A DNA stretch of 64,000 nucleotides from Haemonchus contortus (lineage: Eukaryota; Nematoda; Chromadorea; Rhabditida; Trichostrongylidae), in assembly GCA_000469685.2 (NCBI GenBank), contig LS997565.1, positions 20,605,240 to 20,669,239 of the forward strand, written 5' to 3'. This document shows, piece after piece, positions 35,301-48,689 of the stretch. The first letter of the stretch is position 1. Each line of letters starts with the position of its first letter. Under the pieces are notes generated by a model, which did not search any database, was not told the origin of the DNA, and worked only from the letters and a program-made list of their open reading frames with translations. The position numbers were made by a program, and so were the translations under genes.

Positions 35301-37870
35301 TCCTGGGCTGCACTCGTCATGGTTCAATCTTTTTCGAGTTTCTCGATGATCCTTTCCTCGTGCCAGGTCATCCAGACGATATCTGCGGGATATGACGTAT
35401 AGAAGGATAACACCGCAGTACTTGGTAGCTACTGGCTGATTGGCAAAAAAAATTTTCGCACCCATCAGCTTCCTTGATTTGTGCGGGTAGCTATATTTCT
35501 CGCTTTATTTGAACTATTCCTCCAGAAGGGATGTCCAATTTCCTTTGCATAACTGTCATGGGTCTGGCAATATAATCCCACTCTTTTATTTATTTCCACT
35601 CAGTCCTCAATGCTTTATGTTACATTATCGATCTCGCCCCCAAGTTTTGCACACGAGTGTACAAGACGGATTAATCGTCCCTTGAATATGTTACACAGTA
35701 ACCCGAACACATTCAAGCGCCTCCAAAACCCGTCAAATATACGACGCAGCAGAAAGGTACCCCGAGTGAAGCCCACTAGGTGTATGGTGGTAGGTTTTAG
35801 GGACTACTGTATCACACGTCAAAATCCCTCTAATATTGACAGCTCAATAGGACTTTCAGTCACGGTAGTGGCGGTTTCTTCGATATAGCAGACTTCTTGA
35901 GCTGAACGACTCGCCGTTTAAATACGGAGGGAGAGCTTCTAAATGGAACCCCTAACCAATAACGTGGTACATTTGAAACCTGCACACTGCAAGTTCGTAA
36001 GTGATTTTACCCCTTTCTCGTTATTAATCAACCACCACAATATCACATAAATTAATTTAATTCTCACGCAAACGTAAGAACGAGCTTTTTACGGGCAATC
36101 CATTCAGAGGAATGATACTGGGGTTTGTATAACGGTATTTTGAATAAAAAGAAACAAAATATCACATAACTTGGTGCTACGTCAATCAGTCCCATGAAAT
36201 AGTCGTTAATGAGAAGTGTTTGCAAGTGTAGGACAAAGGACAGCTAATGGTTTTCGAAAGCTCGCACTCAAGGAGAAGGCCGTGTTGAGTGGCGTGAGTA
36301 AAAAAAAGTAGGAGGCTATTTTGGAAAATGAACGCTGGGCTTACATCTGCGAGCTAGAATGTTGATCGACTTTTCTTGCCGAGTCATAGGATTTGAATGA
36401 TTCCAAACGGTGTTATGTCCAGATGTCTGAACAGAAGGTCATGTGGAATCGCGACAAAATTGAAGCGTCATAAAGTTACATCAGGTTAGAAAAAGAAGGT
36501 TAAAAGCAGAGCCCGGATTAAATGGAACGCCCGTTGCAATTTTGCAGAGGCTAATCGAAAAAATTTTATGGTTCAGAAGGAAAAGCTACGACGGGGCGGT
36601 GAAATAGGCTGTTGTAAGCCAGCAAGCTAAGCTTAGCAAGAAAATGATTTCAAGCGGATGATTAAAAAGTGATCTCAAGTGGATAATTCACGAAAAGCCT
36701 GAGATACTTTCTTTTTGGGGAAAAGAACAGGTCTGTTGGTGTAGAACAGTGCACAGGTGCCAAAGCAAACGAAAAACCCTAACAAACGCGAATAATAAGG
36801 TAATACTACTAGGTTGATCAGACTACAAATCACCTAGCAATATACTAGTAACTTGCTCTATTCGAATTTGGATCGAATGAGACAGCGATGCCTAAAGGGG
36901 TTCTCGGACAAGGTTTCGGTCGTCTGCAGTTGCGTTAAAGGCTTGAAGGCTTCACGATAACTTTGAAGTACTCTCTTGACTTGTACGATGGAAGAGCTGG
37001 TAAAGAGTGCTGCAACGATGACAAAGAAAACGAAAAAACATCACGTTCTGCAAAATATAAGGCTTCTTGAAAGTTGTGGAAGTGGGATTTGTTCAAGACT
37101 ACCATGACGATTATGGTAAAGCAGAAGCATTTGGACAATATTCGATGGTTGCAATTGCATAAAGAGCTGCCTACATTGAGCCCAAATTGACTTAAATCGG
37201 TCCCACTGTCGCCATGGGTCACAACTAGTTGTTTGGACTTCCGATATGAATATCCATGGGCGTGGTGCAACCTTTACAAAGCGTAAACTCGTCCGGAGTA
37301 GCATACAGTTGGGTGCAATTTTTGAGCCTTTATTACGCCTTTTCCAGGCCAGTTTTCAATCCCACAGTGCCACGAATGTTCTATTATAGTTGGTTGCCAC
37401 AGAATCATTCTGGATAGAACATCCTGGGAACTATTTTTTTTTGGGGACTGCGCCTCGAAGGAACGGCTACATAGTTTTTGTTTTAGAAGCTGTTTTATTA
37501 TCGTCAAAAATCAGGGCCCCAGATTTGCTTGAATTTTCAACATGTGTGTGTGCTCCATTGAGAATGATGCTGGCAGCCACATGGTCGTTGAAACGTGACT
37601 GCCAACGGACCAGAACCCCAGGCCCTCAGCCCTTGCGTCCCAACTGGCCATTTTTCAACTCGACACCGGCCATTGCGCCTTCATTGGAAACCAGGGATTC
37701 GTCCAAAATAGGAAATGAAAAGGGAATTTTTAATCAGTGGACTGTGCCTTTGAAGCTGAGCAGAGAATCTGTATTCTTCTTGGAGGATTTCAAAAGAGCA
37801 TTTCGCCAAGAGGAAACGTTCCCAAGTGTGACTTTCGAAGTGAGGGCTGGCGAATGATTCCCATGACAAA
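35301..37870. other. No gene recognised
   Basis: A 155-codon plus frame (37390-37857) overlaps open minus frames (36935-37507). No motif or exon structure supports either. A TTAAAGGC start at about 36935 faintly resembles the TTAA element end but no second end was found. Confidence 0.3.
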
Positions 37871-37950
37871 CAAAATTTATTGCACTATAGAGTATACATA
37901 TGTATGCTCTATTTCTGACTACATCTCGAGTGCGAAGGGAGGAGGAGGAA
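37871..37950. repeat. Dispersed repeat, copy A
   Basis: TTATTGCACTATAGAGTATA...TGACTACATCTCGAGTGCGAAG recurs in diverged form at 38910-38975. It contains a GTATACATATGTATGC palindrome that the second copy has lost. Confidence 0.5.
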
Positions 37951-38904
37951 GGAGGGACAGGCAGCTTCTTCTCAATCGACTTTATTATCGTCTTTACTAC
38001 AACCTACGCTTCAATCTAGAGAAGAACTTCATCGTGAAACGCTCTTTCTAGGAAGGAGATGCTCACTGCTCCCCTTTATTCTGTGAACCGTTCCAATAAC
38101 AAAATGAGTGAGTGAGCATTCTGGAAGAAGATTAAGAAAAAAAGCAACTAATAAAAGGTTCGTAGCTTGGCGCGACTGGGGAGTGGAGAAAACAGTCAAA
38201 AGTATAAACGGGCTTAGCATCATTCCAATTCACCACTGACGTAGTGCAATGGCTTGACATCACCCTGTGGTGACTTGTCACGCCAGTCTTCAGGGAGAAC
38301 GGAGGGCGAGTGAGTCATGAGGTAACTGTCGGCACCTTGTAAACCAGCAAATAAAAAACTGTGAGATAATCATCTGCAACATCTGGAGACAGCTCGTCAA
38401 CGTTCAAACGCACCCGACTGCTCTCGTTTCATTTTCATTCTCGCTATCTGATAGTGCCCTCGCATTTGTAAAGCTGTATACTAGCGGGAATGCTACTTAT
38501 TCAGATGTCTTAGACAAGCCGAACCGCTCTGAAGCTTCTGCTGTTATGGCTACTTTTTATTTTCATTTCTGGATCATTCGAGGACTGACACTTCGTAAAG
38601 GTGATTGAAGAACATTGAAAGAAAGAACACCGGAAAGAATGGTCTATCTGGCATAGCGAAATAAATAGAACATCAGCTAGAGGGATTGAAGTTTAGCATG
38701 AAGGGATTCAGTTTCATCCTTCCGGGTTTTCAAGATATGAAATATCCTCAATGATCCCGCAGTAGCGACGTACTCGCTGCTCTCTTTGTGATCAACTAAT
38801 TTATCTATTCTAGAAAATGAGAAGTTTGCGAATACTAACGTTCTCCGCGCAAACGCCTATAAACGAGAAAGGGAAATAAAAGGATTTTCCCAAGCAAATT
38901 CATG

Positions 38905-38975
38905 AGTAATATAATTCATTGCACTATCGAATATAGGCGCTAATTCCTGACCACATCTCGAGTGCGAAGAATCGG
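38905..38975. repeat. Dispersed repeat, copy B
   Basis: Same family as 37871-37950 in the same orientation: TCATTGCACTATCGAATATA...TGACCACATCTCGAGTGCGAAG. Confidence 0.5.
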
Positions 38976-39244
38976 AGGTATGAATAGCGGACGGCTCTTG
39001 ATTATGCCATTTTTTCCTCTTCTGCAATGTGTACTGTGAGATTAGGGCTTCAAGAGTTTAGTGGTTTCAAGGGCGTGCGTATTACTGCTCAATGGTACAT
39101 AGTAAGGTTTATACAACAACGATATGAAAAGAGTGGAGGAAGATGAGGAAGGGACATGCCGCTTGAACAGGAGGCAAGATCCAGGATTCTTCGACTTTTC
39201 CTCTAGTGTTTTTGGCATTGGCTCCGAAAATGCCGAAGCACTGA

Positions 39245-39745
39245 AGAAAAGTCAAAGAATTCTAGAATTTGCCTTCTATTGAAAGAAATGGAGTTGGTGT
39301 TGTCTTTCGTGTATTTGGGCCAACTTGCATGTTTCCCCCAAAATCGTGGACAAGAAGGATCGGCGTTGCATGAAACACTAACAGAAAAGTACGAGCTCTG
39401 TTAAGGAACCGACTGACAGCGCTTATGGCTAAACGACGCTTCTTCCACATCTGCGTGTTATTCACTCTGCTGTATGGATGTGAAACGTAGGTTTTGACCA
39501 AGGCAGCAGAAGATCGTATCAGAAAATGTCATGAATGACGAATGGAGCGCCAAATGTTGGGACTCCGACTTCGTGATTGGGAATGAAATGAAGTGCTACG
39601 AGCAAGAACTAAGCCCGAGAATGCAGTCCGTTGAACCCAGAAAGCGAAGGTGGGAAGCATAATGGAAGAGCTCGACAGCAACTTCTGAAGGGTTCTAGAT
39701 CATGGCCGTTTCTCCTATTTATGTCAGATGAATGACGGTATATAA
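39245..39745 (+). mobile_element. RTE-type LINE remnant, C-terminal part of RT ORF
   Basis: Across plus-strand frames one reads S-F-V-Y-L-G-Q near 39307, then L-L-Y-G-C-E-T near 39464, then R-K-C-H-E, R-M-E-R-Q-M-L-G-L-R-L-R-D-W-E near 39540-39585, and a final D-H-G-R-F-S-Y-L near 39703. This is the conserved tail of RTE-clade RT proteins (Y-L-G, then L-Y-G-S/C-E-T-W, then E-R-x-M-L-G, then G-H-V-x-R). Stops and shifts interrupt it. Upstream RT and endonuclease are absent. Confidence 0.7.
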
Positions 39746-39749
39746 TTTC

Positions 39750-42510
39750 GCTTCTGGTAACATATACAAACAGTAGAATCGCTCCGTTGCTAAAGAAATT
39801 TCTAAGTAGGAAACTCGAAGGGACTGAAGAATTGATGGAAGATTAATAGTTAATTGATAGACCGAAAAACCTCAACCCAACTAAGTTATTTTTGTCTCAG
39901 AATGGAATACTGTGAAAGCGAAGAGAGCTAGAAGTTGTTAGGGAAGTGAGGCGGAATTGAATTCACTGAGTATTTCCCGCTGCGCTCAGCACTAAGTGGG
40001 GGTGGACCCCTAGTGCGAACATACTGCTGACCATTGGGAGTGTCGTTCCAAAAAAAAAAACCCATCAAGAAATCCACAGAACACACTCTACGGCTAAAGA
40101 ACTTTCGGCATGTCTGCAGAGAAGAACTCTTCTGCATTCCCTGTTACGGAGCTACCGAATAGAAATTTAGGACTGCGTCGTTCGGAAGGACGAGCATACG
40201 TGAAGGAACTCCTCAGGCACGATAAGATACAGAAAGGATGGAATTCAAGGGCAGGATGAAGCTGAGTATCCAGTTTCGGAGGTACTTTGAGTTTGTAGCT
40301 TCTCTTCGAAAGTTGTGCGAAGCTTATGGAAAGTGTAGAAGTTCTAATGTGTACGTGCTATGGGCGATTCCCTTGGGGGAAGACTGCGCAGATGGATATT
40401 AGTGCTCAGATTCGATTTACTGGTTAGGGGCTGTTAGTAGTAATTTGAGCGGAATAGCCACTTAATGGTGCGAGTTGATGGAATATACCACTTTGCAGAA
40501 GAGCCGACAACACTACCCTTATAGTTTTTTTTGGCTTTTACTTTTCATTCTTCACGAGGATCGATCCCTCTCCCCCCTTAATATGCTCCCACTTCTTTGA
40601 CCACCTACTCTTGACTGTGATAACGTTCTGAATGTGGGTATGTAGCCCAAATGGCCCAATGAGGACTGCCAAATCTCATTTCAATGCTTTTATTCTCCCT
40701 GGCTAGCCTGGTGGTGAATTAGCTGACCCGAAAGGCTTATTGCTCTCAACGGTCACCAGTCCAGGATTCTATCCCTTACCACAATGAGGTGGTGAGATGG
40801 TGAATCTCCTGGAATCACTTACCTGACGAAAACACATAATAAATACAGTACTGCAGAAACGATTCAAGAGCATATGGGTATGAATACGGCAGAGAATCCA
40901 ATTCGAACGGTCCCGAAGAGATCGGGCTTTTCGAAATATTCCTCTTGCTCCGCTAATTCCCACAGTCAGCCTTCCTATTGCTGAGAGGGAGTTCGTTGAC
41001 GGTAAGGGGTAACTGATCCACCCACAGCGATCCAGAAAGAGATGCTTGAGGAGCTGCTTGCCACAACCTCCCATCAGACTCTTACCTCCCACATGTCAAG
41101 AGGATGGGCAAGTCTGTCGATCAGCTTTTAGAAATATTTTGATCCAAAGATCTTCCGTTTTTAATCTGATGATCGATTTTTCACCAAGTGGATTCTCACG
41201 AACCCTCCCCCCCCCCCCCCCCCCCTCCCACAAAAGCTTTCTGTGAACTGGTGTTTCACTCGCTCTGACTGAGAGATGAGAGATAAAGCAGCAGCAGATC
41301 TAACTTCTAAAATGGAAGGAGGATAATCTTATCTAGGAGATTTTAGATATTTCTTCTAGAGATTAGATCACGCCGCTATTCGAAAAACGAAAGTAGCGTT
41401 CAATTGCAATTGTGGGACATATATCAGAAAGGAGGGCTCGAGCGGCACCCCATGACTTAAACTTCTATTAATACTGGAGAGAAGAAGCCACTATTTGTCA
41501 CTTCGCCACTATTGTTTTTTACGCGGCACTACTTTCCGCATGAATTACTAATTACTAGGCTGGCACGAAATGAATTTGCTATCTTCATGTAACAACTTCA
41601 TAGCATGTGATGCAACAGAGATCTTACATGAATAGAAGCTCTCAAACTGAAATCGAAGAGAATTGGGCGACTGAAATGTTCACAGAAATCGTTTGCAGTC
41701 CCCGAGCCCAGAAAATAGCGATGCAAAACCAAAAGCATAATATACACCCCGATTGTTCGGAAGCAGAAAAAGCTGGGTTTTTTCTTCCCGCTTTTTTAAT
41801 ATCCACTTCAGTTCTCACGCCTTTTATGGCAAAGGAAAAAAAAGTTGAACTAGCCTAATTCTATGGTCCTCGTCTCATCGAAGGTGCTCAGAGGACACTA
41901 TGGCTGCAAGCTGGCTATAATCAAAGCAAGAAGGTATCACCTCCAGTAAAAGTATTCAAGGAGCTATAAAGTTTTTATCCTGTTCAAAAATCGAACGAGA
42001 AAGAAGACTCCCGCGATCCTTGGATTGTACTGAATTGAACTCAGGCAACGATTTTTTTTTCGATTTTTTCAGATTTACCAGTTTTGGACACAGTCACTTC
42101 TGAGCAGAAGAAAAATAACATGAGTCAAGCTCGATTCCCATTGTATGGTATACCCATTCTACAGAAGTAAATCTTGCTAAATTTTGCAGTAGGCTTATGG
42201 TGTCTGAGGCAGCGAGTCAAGAGCTCACTGGAACTATGTGAATTTCCCAAGTGAAAAAAGTGAAAACTAATCTCGGAATGAAAAAGGAAACAAAAGTGTT
42301 CCCAGTTTTCGTGAACATTTGGATGTGTATTGAAATTGTTGACTACTTCGGTGTGCGCCACACATGCGCCACCCAATCAAATAATAGAAGTATTTAGATG
42401 CTCAAAGCATTGGCTTCAACTAAAATATCAATCCTTCCAACAATTAGACTAAACTCGATGGTGTAAAGCATGGTATAAAAATGATCTTCCTAGAAAAGGC
42501 CGTACTTCGA
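39750..42510. other. No gene recognised; one C tract
   Basis: AT-rich spacer. The plus frame 41607-41858 (83 codons) has no motif. A run of about 20 C stands at 41207-41225, likely a length-variable homopolymer. Confidence 0.35.
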
Positions 42511-42511
42511 A

Positions 42512-43011
42512 AGGCACAGTTGAAGATGAAAATGGTTTCTGAGATTTTCCCATGTATGAATTCGAGGTTCCCCCTTCATAACACACCTACCGTTATAAGG
42601 TCGAAAAAACGTCCTGGATAGGGCACAATAAGGGGCTAGAGATTGTATCGTGTGAATGCCACACTCAACATGGACGAGTTCCAACGGCTCTGTAGAGGCT
42701 GCACTACCTTAAGAGGCTCCAATGTAGGAAGTTCAAACAGTTTGTCATAGTCCATGACGACAGTGAAAGACAATTCTGGGCAGTTATGGTTTAATGCAGT
42801 CAGCATGGGAGCACGTTAAATCTCGTCCAGAGACCCCTTACATACCATTGCCGTCACGGTAACCTCGTACAACCTCCACTTCCACTACTTTTAGGAAGCC
42901 TTGAAATAGGCGGATTCTCTCACTTGCTTCGTCATCAATATACTCCTCTACATCAACACTTCCGTTTCTCAATCTAAAAAGGGTACCTCGAAGTCATTGT
43001 GAATTGTGCCT
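42512..43011 (+). mobile_element. TTAA-flanked non-autonomous element, copy 2
   Basis: The left end AGGCACAGTTGAAGATGA and the right end (reverse) AGGCACAATTCACAATGA match the family ends. The right end is followed by TTAA (43012-43015); the left flank is CGAA, likely mutated. The interior (GTTCAAACAG..TTGTCAT..AGTGAAAG) is homologous to the reverse strand of 53396-53840, so these are two copies of one longer subfamily. No transposase frame. Confidence 0.65.
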
Positions 43012-43015
43012 TTAA

Positions 43016-44205
43016 TAGTGTGGTTGAAAACAGGTTTGAGTAGTACGAGTTCGAACCCATGCCGACATGGGCAAGGATCTTTATACTGCAAGAATTTAGC
43101 TTGACCGTAGAAACGGATTTCCACAACCGCGTTGCTGGAAACGTAGACGAAAACCTAGAGAGTGAGCAGCGGCAGAATTTGATTCGGTACTGATAATTGA
43201 CCAAAATCTACCCGAGCCCTATCTCTGTTGCTTTTTTTTTAGGATTTTTAGGATTCTCTCATTGAAAAAATGATTGTATCTGATTGCTGTTGCCCAACTT
43301 CAAGTCCTGAAGCCCTTGTATTTGTTCTACACAACTTTACTATGGAACACAATAAAACGGAAACTCGTCTTACTTCAGCAATTGGTGGTTGCCTTATGGA
43401 AGGTGTCATATTAAGCCTTATTTTTCCATTCGTTTCGAATGTTTTGAGGCTTACTTTCACTGTTGATTAATTTTTTCAGTTATTCTCACGAGCTAGGAAT
43501 GAATGAAAAATGAGTGATGGAAAATAGACGTCCAAAATTTTCGCTTAAAATGATCCCTGGCCAGGGAATGCATCATGTTTGTGAACACGTGTCCAACAAT
43601 TTTTTAAATTTACAGGCCAATCACTGGATAAGCTGAGAGTGGTTCAATTAAGTGTATAATTTGAACGGTAGGAATAGTATCCTTCGAAAATCGGTTTCTC
43701 AAAATAATAGAAATATTTGTTTGAAGTAGTCGAGGCTCCTCAATCATGGAAGGGGGAAGGGAGGGGAGAGGTGGATTGGAAGGCACTTGTCGAGGGAGAT
43801 TCATCAATTCATCAGCATTCGAGGTCATAGGCAGGGTCCAAGACCCAAGAAGGCAGGAGGTGAATACCTAGTGCTTTTGTGACAAGGAAACATTTCTCGC
43901 AAGCAAATCATCATGTTGACCTAATGCCATACACAGACCAGAGTTTTCATCTTCAAAGCCTACGTTCAAGATTTTCAGGTTACTGTTTTTGTAACTTCTT
44001 CAGGAGACAATGAGGCTGGCGGAAAAAAACTGGCTTAGGCTCCTGTCAAGGAATGAGGCCGCTCGAAGGATCATAAAAAGATGCAGCAGGCAAGACTCAT
44101 TCTGAATGAGTTAATCAACTCGAATCCCTTTGCCCTTTTCGTTCCCGTGTTTGATCCCTTCGAAGATGATAAAGGATAAAGTCTTGGGGCGTTAATCAAT
44201 CCCGA
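43016..44205. other. No gene recognised
   Basis: Short open frames only. A B-box-like GGGTTCGAACTC on the minus strand near 43050 hints at a tRNA-derived fragment but lacks an A box. Confidence 0.3.
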
Positions 44206-44209
44206 GGAA

Positions 44210-44430
44210 CACCCATTCAGTAACGAAGTGGCGTAATGAGTGCGTATGTGACCTATACAATGACTTACGGTGGCTTGCCAATGTACAAGTCAGCACTTTT
44301 ATCTTCCGACACGAGTCTGGTACCAATTAACCGACCCCGGAGGGATGGAAGACTTGGTTGGCCTCGACAGATATCGAGCCGAGACTCGAACCCGTGACTG
44401 TGGGTGTGAGATAGTGCATCACTTCCCACA
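44210..44430 (-). mobile_element. tRNA-derived SINE copy
   Basis: Reverse-strand copy with the B box (GGGTTCGAGTC, about 44384-44394) and the body: CAACCAAGTCTTCCATCC, CGGTTAATTGGTACC, AGACTCGTGTCGG, TTGTATAGGTCACATACGCA. The 5' head is diverged. Confidence 0.8.
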
Positions 44431-47400
44431 ACTTTCTGCCACGAACATTTGACCAGCGCATACTTAGGATAACCGAGTTCAGAGTCAGAACATTGAAGGC
44501 ACACACCCATGATCCATTCCTCTACCTCACCACTAGCTGAGCGATGTTATAGTAAAGTCTTTAGAGGTTCCTGCTTTATCAGGACTTCGACTCGGCGGGA
44601 AAATCATTCAAGAGTCTGACTGAACCAAGGTAAAAATGCATGCTGCTTATGAAGCAAATGAGGACATCATTACGACGCTTTGGAGAGAGTAACGCTGCAG
44701 CTTTCATGTTCTGTCACTTTAGAACTTCTGAACAGAGCATAAGACTGCTGTTTGGTAGAGGATTGTTGCAAATGGTCTAGCTCACTTGGGTAGATCGGGG
44801 GAGGGGCGGAGGGGTTTGGGTAATTGCAGATTACACGTTTCGGCGGACCACCCCCGAGTGCTTGAAGACAGTGATTTTTTCGAAAAGTCAACTTGAAAAC
44901 CGTCTCCATAGAATATCTTTACGGCCCAGCGGTATAAAGCATAAGACAACAGGATTTCGGACGTATTTGTTCGAATTCGGATAGACACTCATAGGCTTCA
45001 TATTATTAGAAGGAGCCAGCCTCAGTGAATTAAGCGAAAATTCGCAGGAGTGGTGCTTAGATACAAGGCAGGTGTGAATGTAAATGAAACAGATGTAGGA
45101 TAAGTAGATATAAAGGCCTTTCTTGAGCCCTCGGGCTGGTCTGCCCCTAAAGCCTATGACGATGAAAGATGAAAGGGAGAGGTAGTGATGCAACAATGAT
45201 CACCAAATTCCAGAACGTGAACATTTCCAGGAAGAGCGATGATTTAGAAACAAACAAAACCTTCCGCGAAGCACTCATGGATTGATTGGAAGCGATCTGT
45301 CGGATGCAGCAGAACGACATGTGTTTGGCATATGTGTGCTGCGTTGCTAAGCTCTCCAAAAACCGAGTCGTAGATGCGCGCCGTTTGTCTCTCCCACTTT
45401 TTCCCAGTCGTAAGCCATCTCAAAAGAAAATGCTGGTATTCATGTTTGAAGTTGACATCAAGTTTTATGAGGTATTCCAAAGGAGACCTGCACTTTTCAC
45501 TGATACAATCAGTGATAAAAAGAATGGGAGAAGAACCGCGTAGCGTTTATTCGCCAGTAAACCCTCGGCAGTTTCCATTTTGATTTGCGCTTTTGAAACG
45601 AACCGATTCCTTTGTGAAAAGTAAATCGTGTAAGGACCCACATTCAGCCCACGGTTTCAAGAAAGTTGCATTACCATGCTCTTGTCCCTACGCTACCCCA
45701 CTGCCAAAGTATCGACCAGTTGTAATGTACCGTAACACAGATACAGATAGCCAAGTTACTTCGAAGAACTATCCATCATTTGAATAGACGGACGAGTTGA
45801 TATGGCAATTGGCCTCAAATGGACGAGTTGAAACAATCGAAGCCAGCGACAGAGAAAGTGAGAATGTTCTAGTAGTAGTAGTAACGACCTCAACAAAGGT
45901 ATACCGTTAGGTATCAGCAGGTGTCTGTAAACGTAGAAACATCAAAGCTAACCTCAGCATTTCCAAACTCTTACTTTACACCCTCTCCCCTCCCCCAGTT
46001 GAATAGCCCCTTTTCTCCCAGTCATCTCCGAAAACTTGCCCCGGTTTTCCCAGGGATTCTGTACATTGGCATCCGTATCCCAGGAAAGTAGCAAAAATAG
46101 CGGAAGGATCGCATATCAGTGAACGCCTGAAAAAGACAGCTTCCGAAATGGGGTCGAATTTCTGCTGGTGGAATTCCTTGTAGCCTGCCATCGCAGGGAA
46201 AGCCGATTAGAGCGAAACTGAACGGTTACCTCAGTTGTCCGTAGCATTTTTATTACGCTTTCTATGATGTACAAACCTTGGGTACATCGTTATTAACTGC
46301 TGCCTTTTTCGAGGGGAGTAGACTTGAAATTGCACGGTTGGAAAGATAACCTATTTGATTTCTATCTGCTTCTACGTTTTCTCCCGGTGTGCTGTCCTAT
46401 CCATAGCTGGTCTGACAGGTGTCACAGAACATGGTGCAGCGGAATTGACCAATGTTGTGTCACATTTTCCTTGGACATTGAAACATATGACAAGGAGATT
46501 GAGGAGAGCGATGTGGACTTCGTCATTTTCCGCAAGCATTTCCTCTGAACACTTTGGAAAAGGAAAATCAGCTATACGTTGCCCTTCGTCTGTGTTTTGA
46601 GACTAACCGTCTTCCATCACAGAATGTCACAATAAGCAAGAGGCTTGTGGGGAATCGAACCCGAGAATCGTGTGAGAACAGCAAATACATCGAAGAATTC
46701 ATAACCATATCAGCTTGATTCTGAAGAACACACCTGCTGGAAGTACATATTGCGGTCGGACTCCCGAAATCCCCTACTGAGCCCTCAAATGTCCCAACTC
46801 TTCGCTAAAGTGATAAGTCTTCAGGAATGACCTTATCGGGCTATGTTTGCCGATTTAGCTCCGAAAACAAGCACTCGACCGAGAAGGAAAGGACTAGTGT
46901 TGACTGAATGTTTACGAGTTGGATTAAGCAGACATCACGATGCATCGCAAGCCATAACGCATTCTGGCCGGAAGACGGCCGAAACCACTTCATTTCACTG
47001 ATTCGGCTGCCAAATTGCCGCAAAGAGTCAGCGAACTTTGATTTGGGAGAAGGCCAGGCAGGAAGCGGGAAGGGCGAATGCAGCACGCTAAGGGAAACGG
47101 GTGCAAAGGAAACCCAATATCCGTATGTCATCATTCCCACTCATTTTGGTTTGTTATTGCGTCGTTGATGACGTTCAACAAAGCCGGGTGTCCCATTGTT
47201 GGCTGAGGATGCTACCAGCGTCGTCAGCAATTACATGGATCCAATAGGCAGGAAGCATGCCGTGGTCGAGATTGCTTTGTGCTAAGAAAAAAAGGTCCAA
47301 CCCGAGGAACCAAGAGATGGAGGGAGGCAGCTTTCCTATTGCTAGACCTGGTTCTTGCGACTAGAAAGGGCTGTCATTTTTGAATACTCAGACGAGCATA

Positions 47401-47565
47401 AGCATCGAGTGTTTCTCAATTCTTCTTAGAGTGCTCTTTCAAGCTTTATACATGAGGCTATAATGACTGAAGGTAAATATGACTTCAAGTTGCAAGGGTT
47501 TCTTTGCCAATCGTTCATCAAGGGTGTTTTAGTAACTTCTTCCACATACTGCAACTGAAATCCCT
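44431..47565. other. No gene with firm support
   Basis: At 45244-45480 the minus strand, a second minus frame and the plus strand are all open and all look mildly protein-like, so no call is made. 46841-47140 is similar. A B-box-like GGGTTCGATTCC on the minus strand near 46650 has no A box nearby. Confidence 0.3.
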
Positions 47566-47570
47566 CTCAC

Positions 47571-47882
47571 CGAGTGGTAGATGACTTGTTGATCCCCTGC
47601 ATCTGCATCATTTGATCGAAAGGTGACCCTGTCGTACATTGAATAAGTAATACTCTCGTCTGAGCTTTTTTTGCTCGTTTCAAACATCTCCTTCAAAAGT
47701 GCGAAGTCATGGAGCTCTGATTGGATTGTAGTCCGAGAAGTTCGGTCACAGCCGGGCTCCAAATGATCTTCGGAAGTTTTTGCTACGTTCCAGATGGGCA
47801 CAATCCAAACTTCCAGGAGACGGGCGTTAGGAACGATTTTGGGTAATCGACTCGTCGCACGCGACTGTCGCGGACCACTCAT
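47571..47882 (-). CDS. Candidate first coding exon, unknown protein
   Basis: The minus strand is open from ATG 47882 for 104 codons to a good donor CACTCG/GTGAGAG at 47571. An in-frame TAA lies four codons upstream, so the ATG would be the true start. The sequence is basic at its N-terminus, then V-W-I-V-P-I-W-N-V-A and a charged stretch E-M-F-E-T-S-K-K-S-S-D-E-S. No signal peptide, membrane segment or known domain is visible. I found no partner exon downstream. It may belong to a longer gene with large introns or be chance. Confidence 0.3.
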
Positions 47883-48568
47883 TCGCCGGTATTACAGCTC
47901 TAGCGTTCTTCATACAGCTCAATCGATATACGATCATTATTTTATGCATAATTCTACTATTATACTTTTGTTCTTGTATTTCTTACCTAGTGCTGCATCC
48001 TGCTACGTTCCTTCGCGCGCGACGCCCCTCTCACCGCGACGCGACCATTTCGTTCCTAACGCACCACACCCCAAACTTCCTACACATTTTTGTAGATGAA
48101 CTCGACTTAATTCAGTGGGTTCCCCTGTGTTTGCCTCCTACGATTACTCAGCTTTCATCACTTCGAAATCCCTAAGAATCTGCTTGTACACGCATGAGGC
48201 CGTTAAAGTGGAACCCCTCCCACAGAAGGAATAAAAGTGAACAGATGTGTGAAGCAATGGATTAGGGATTGCGCAGTACCTTAGAGCAGGAAGAGATGAA
48301 AATTGAAGCTTTATCACGTATATTTTTGAGGAACGTCATCTAGAGTTCATACATATGCAGATATACTATGTATAATCCTATTTTGCTCAACGTTTTTACG
48401 GGGAAACATTGAGTGGGCACCTGAAGGCCTGCCATTCGACCGTCTCAGAGGGGTTCGATTGCAAATATGAGGGAAACAACTTGGGCAGTGGAGTGAACAC
48501 TAGTTATTTTGGTGATATCCTTTTTTAGAATACAGAAGTGAATTAACTTCGAGTGCAAGCGCTCTTAA

Positions 48569-48684
48569 AGGCACAGTTCGCGATAATTCAATGGGCGGGT
48601 ATGTCAATGACGTGTCGTGACATCGAATGAGAGGCGGACACGTCATTGACATACCCGCCCATTGAATTATCGCGAACTGTGCCT
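48569..48684. mobile_element. TTAA-flanked perfect hairpin element, copy 3
   Basis: A 116 bp element made of two perfectly matching inverted arms of 48 bp (48569-48616 and 48637-48684) around a 20 bp loop. It is flanked on both sides by TTAA (48565-48568 and 48685-48688). Arms start AGGCACAGTTCGCGATAA like the ends of copies 1 and 2. No mismatch between the arms suggests it is young or kept by gene conversion. Confidence 0.9.
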
Positions 48685-48689
48685 TTAAA

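Noticed and set aside
37390..37857. 155-codon plus frame
   Set aside because: No domain or exon border; overlapping minus frames are equally open.
45244..45543. Protein-like frames on both strands
   Set aside because: At least three competing frames and no decisive splice phase, so no strand could be chosen.
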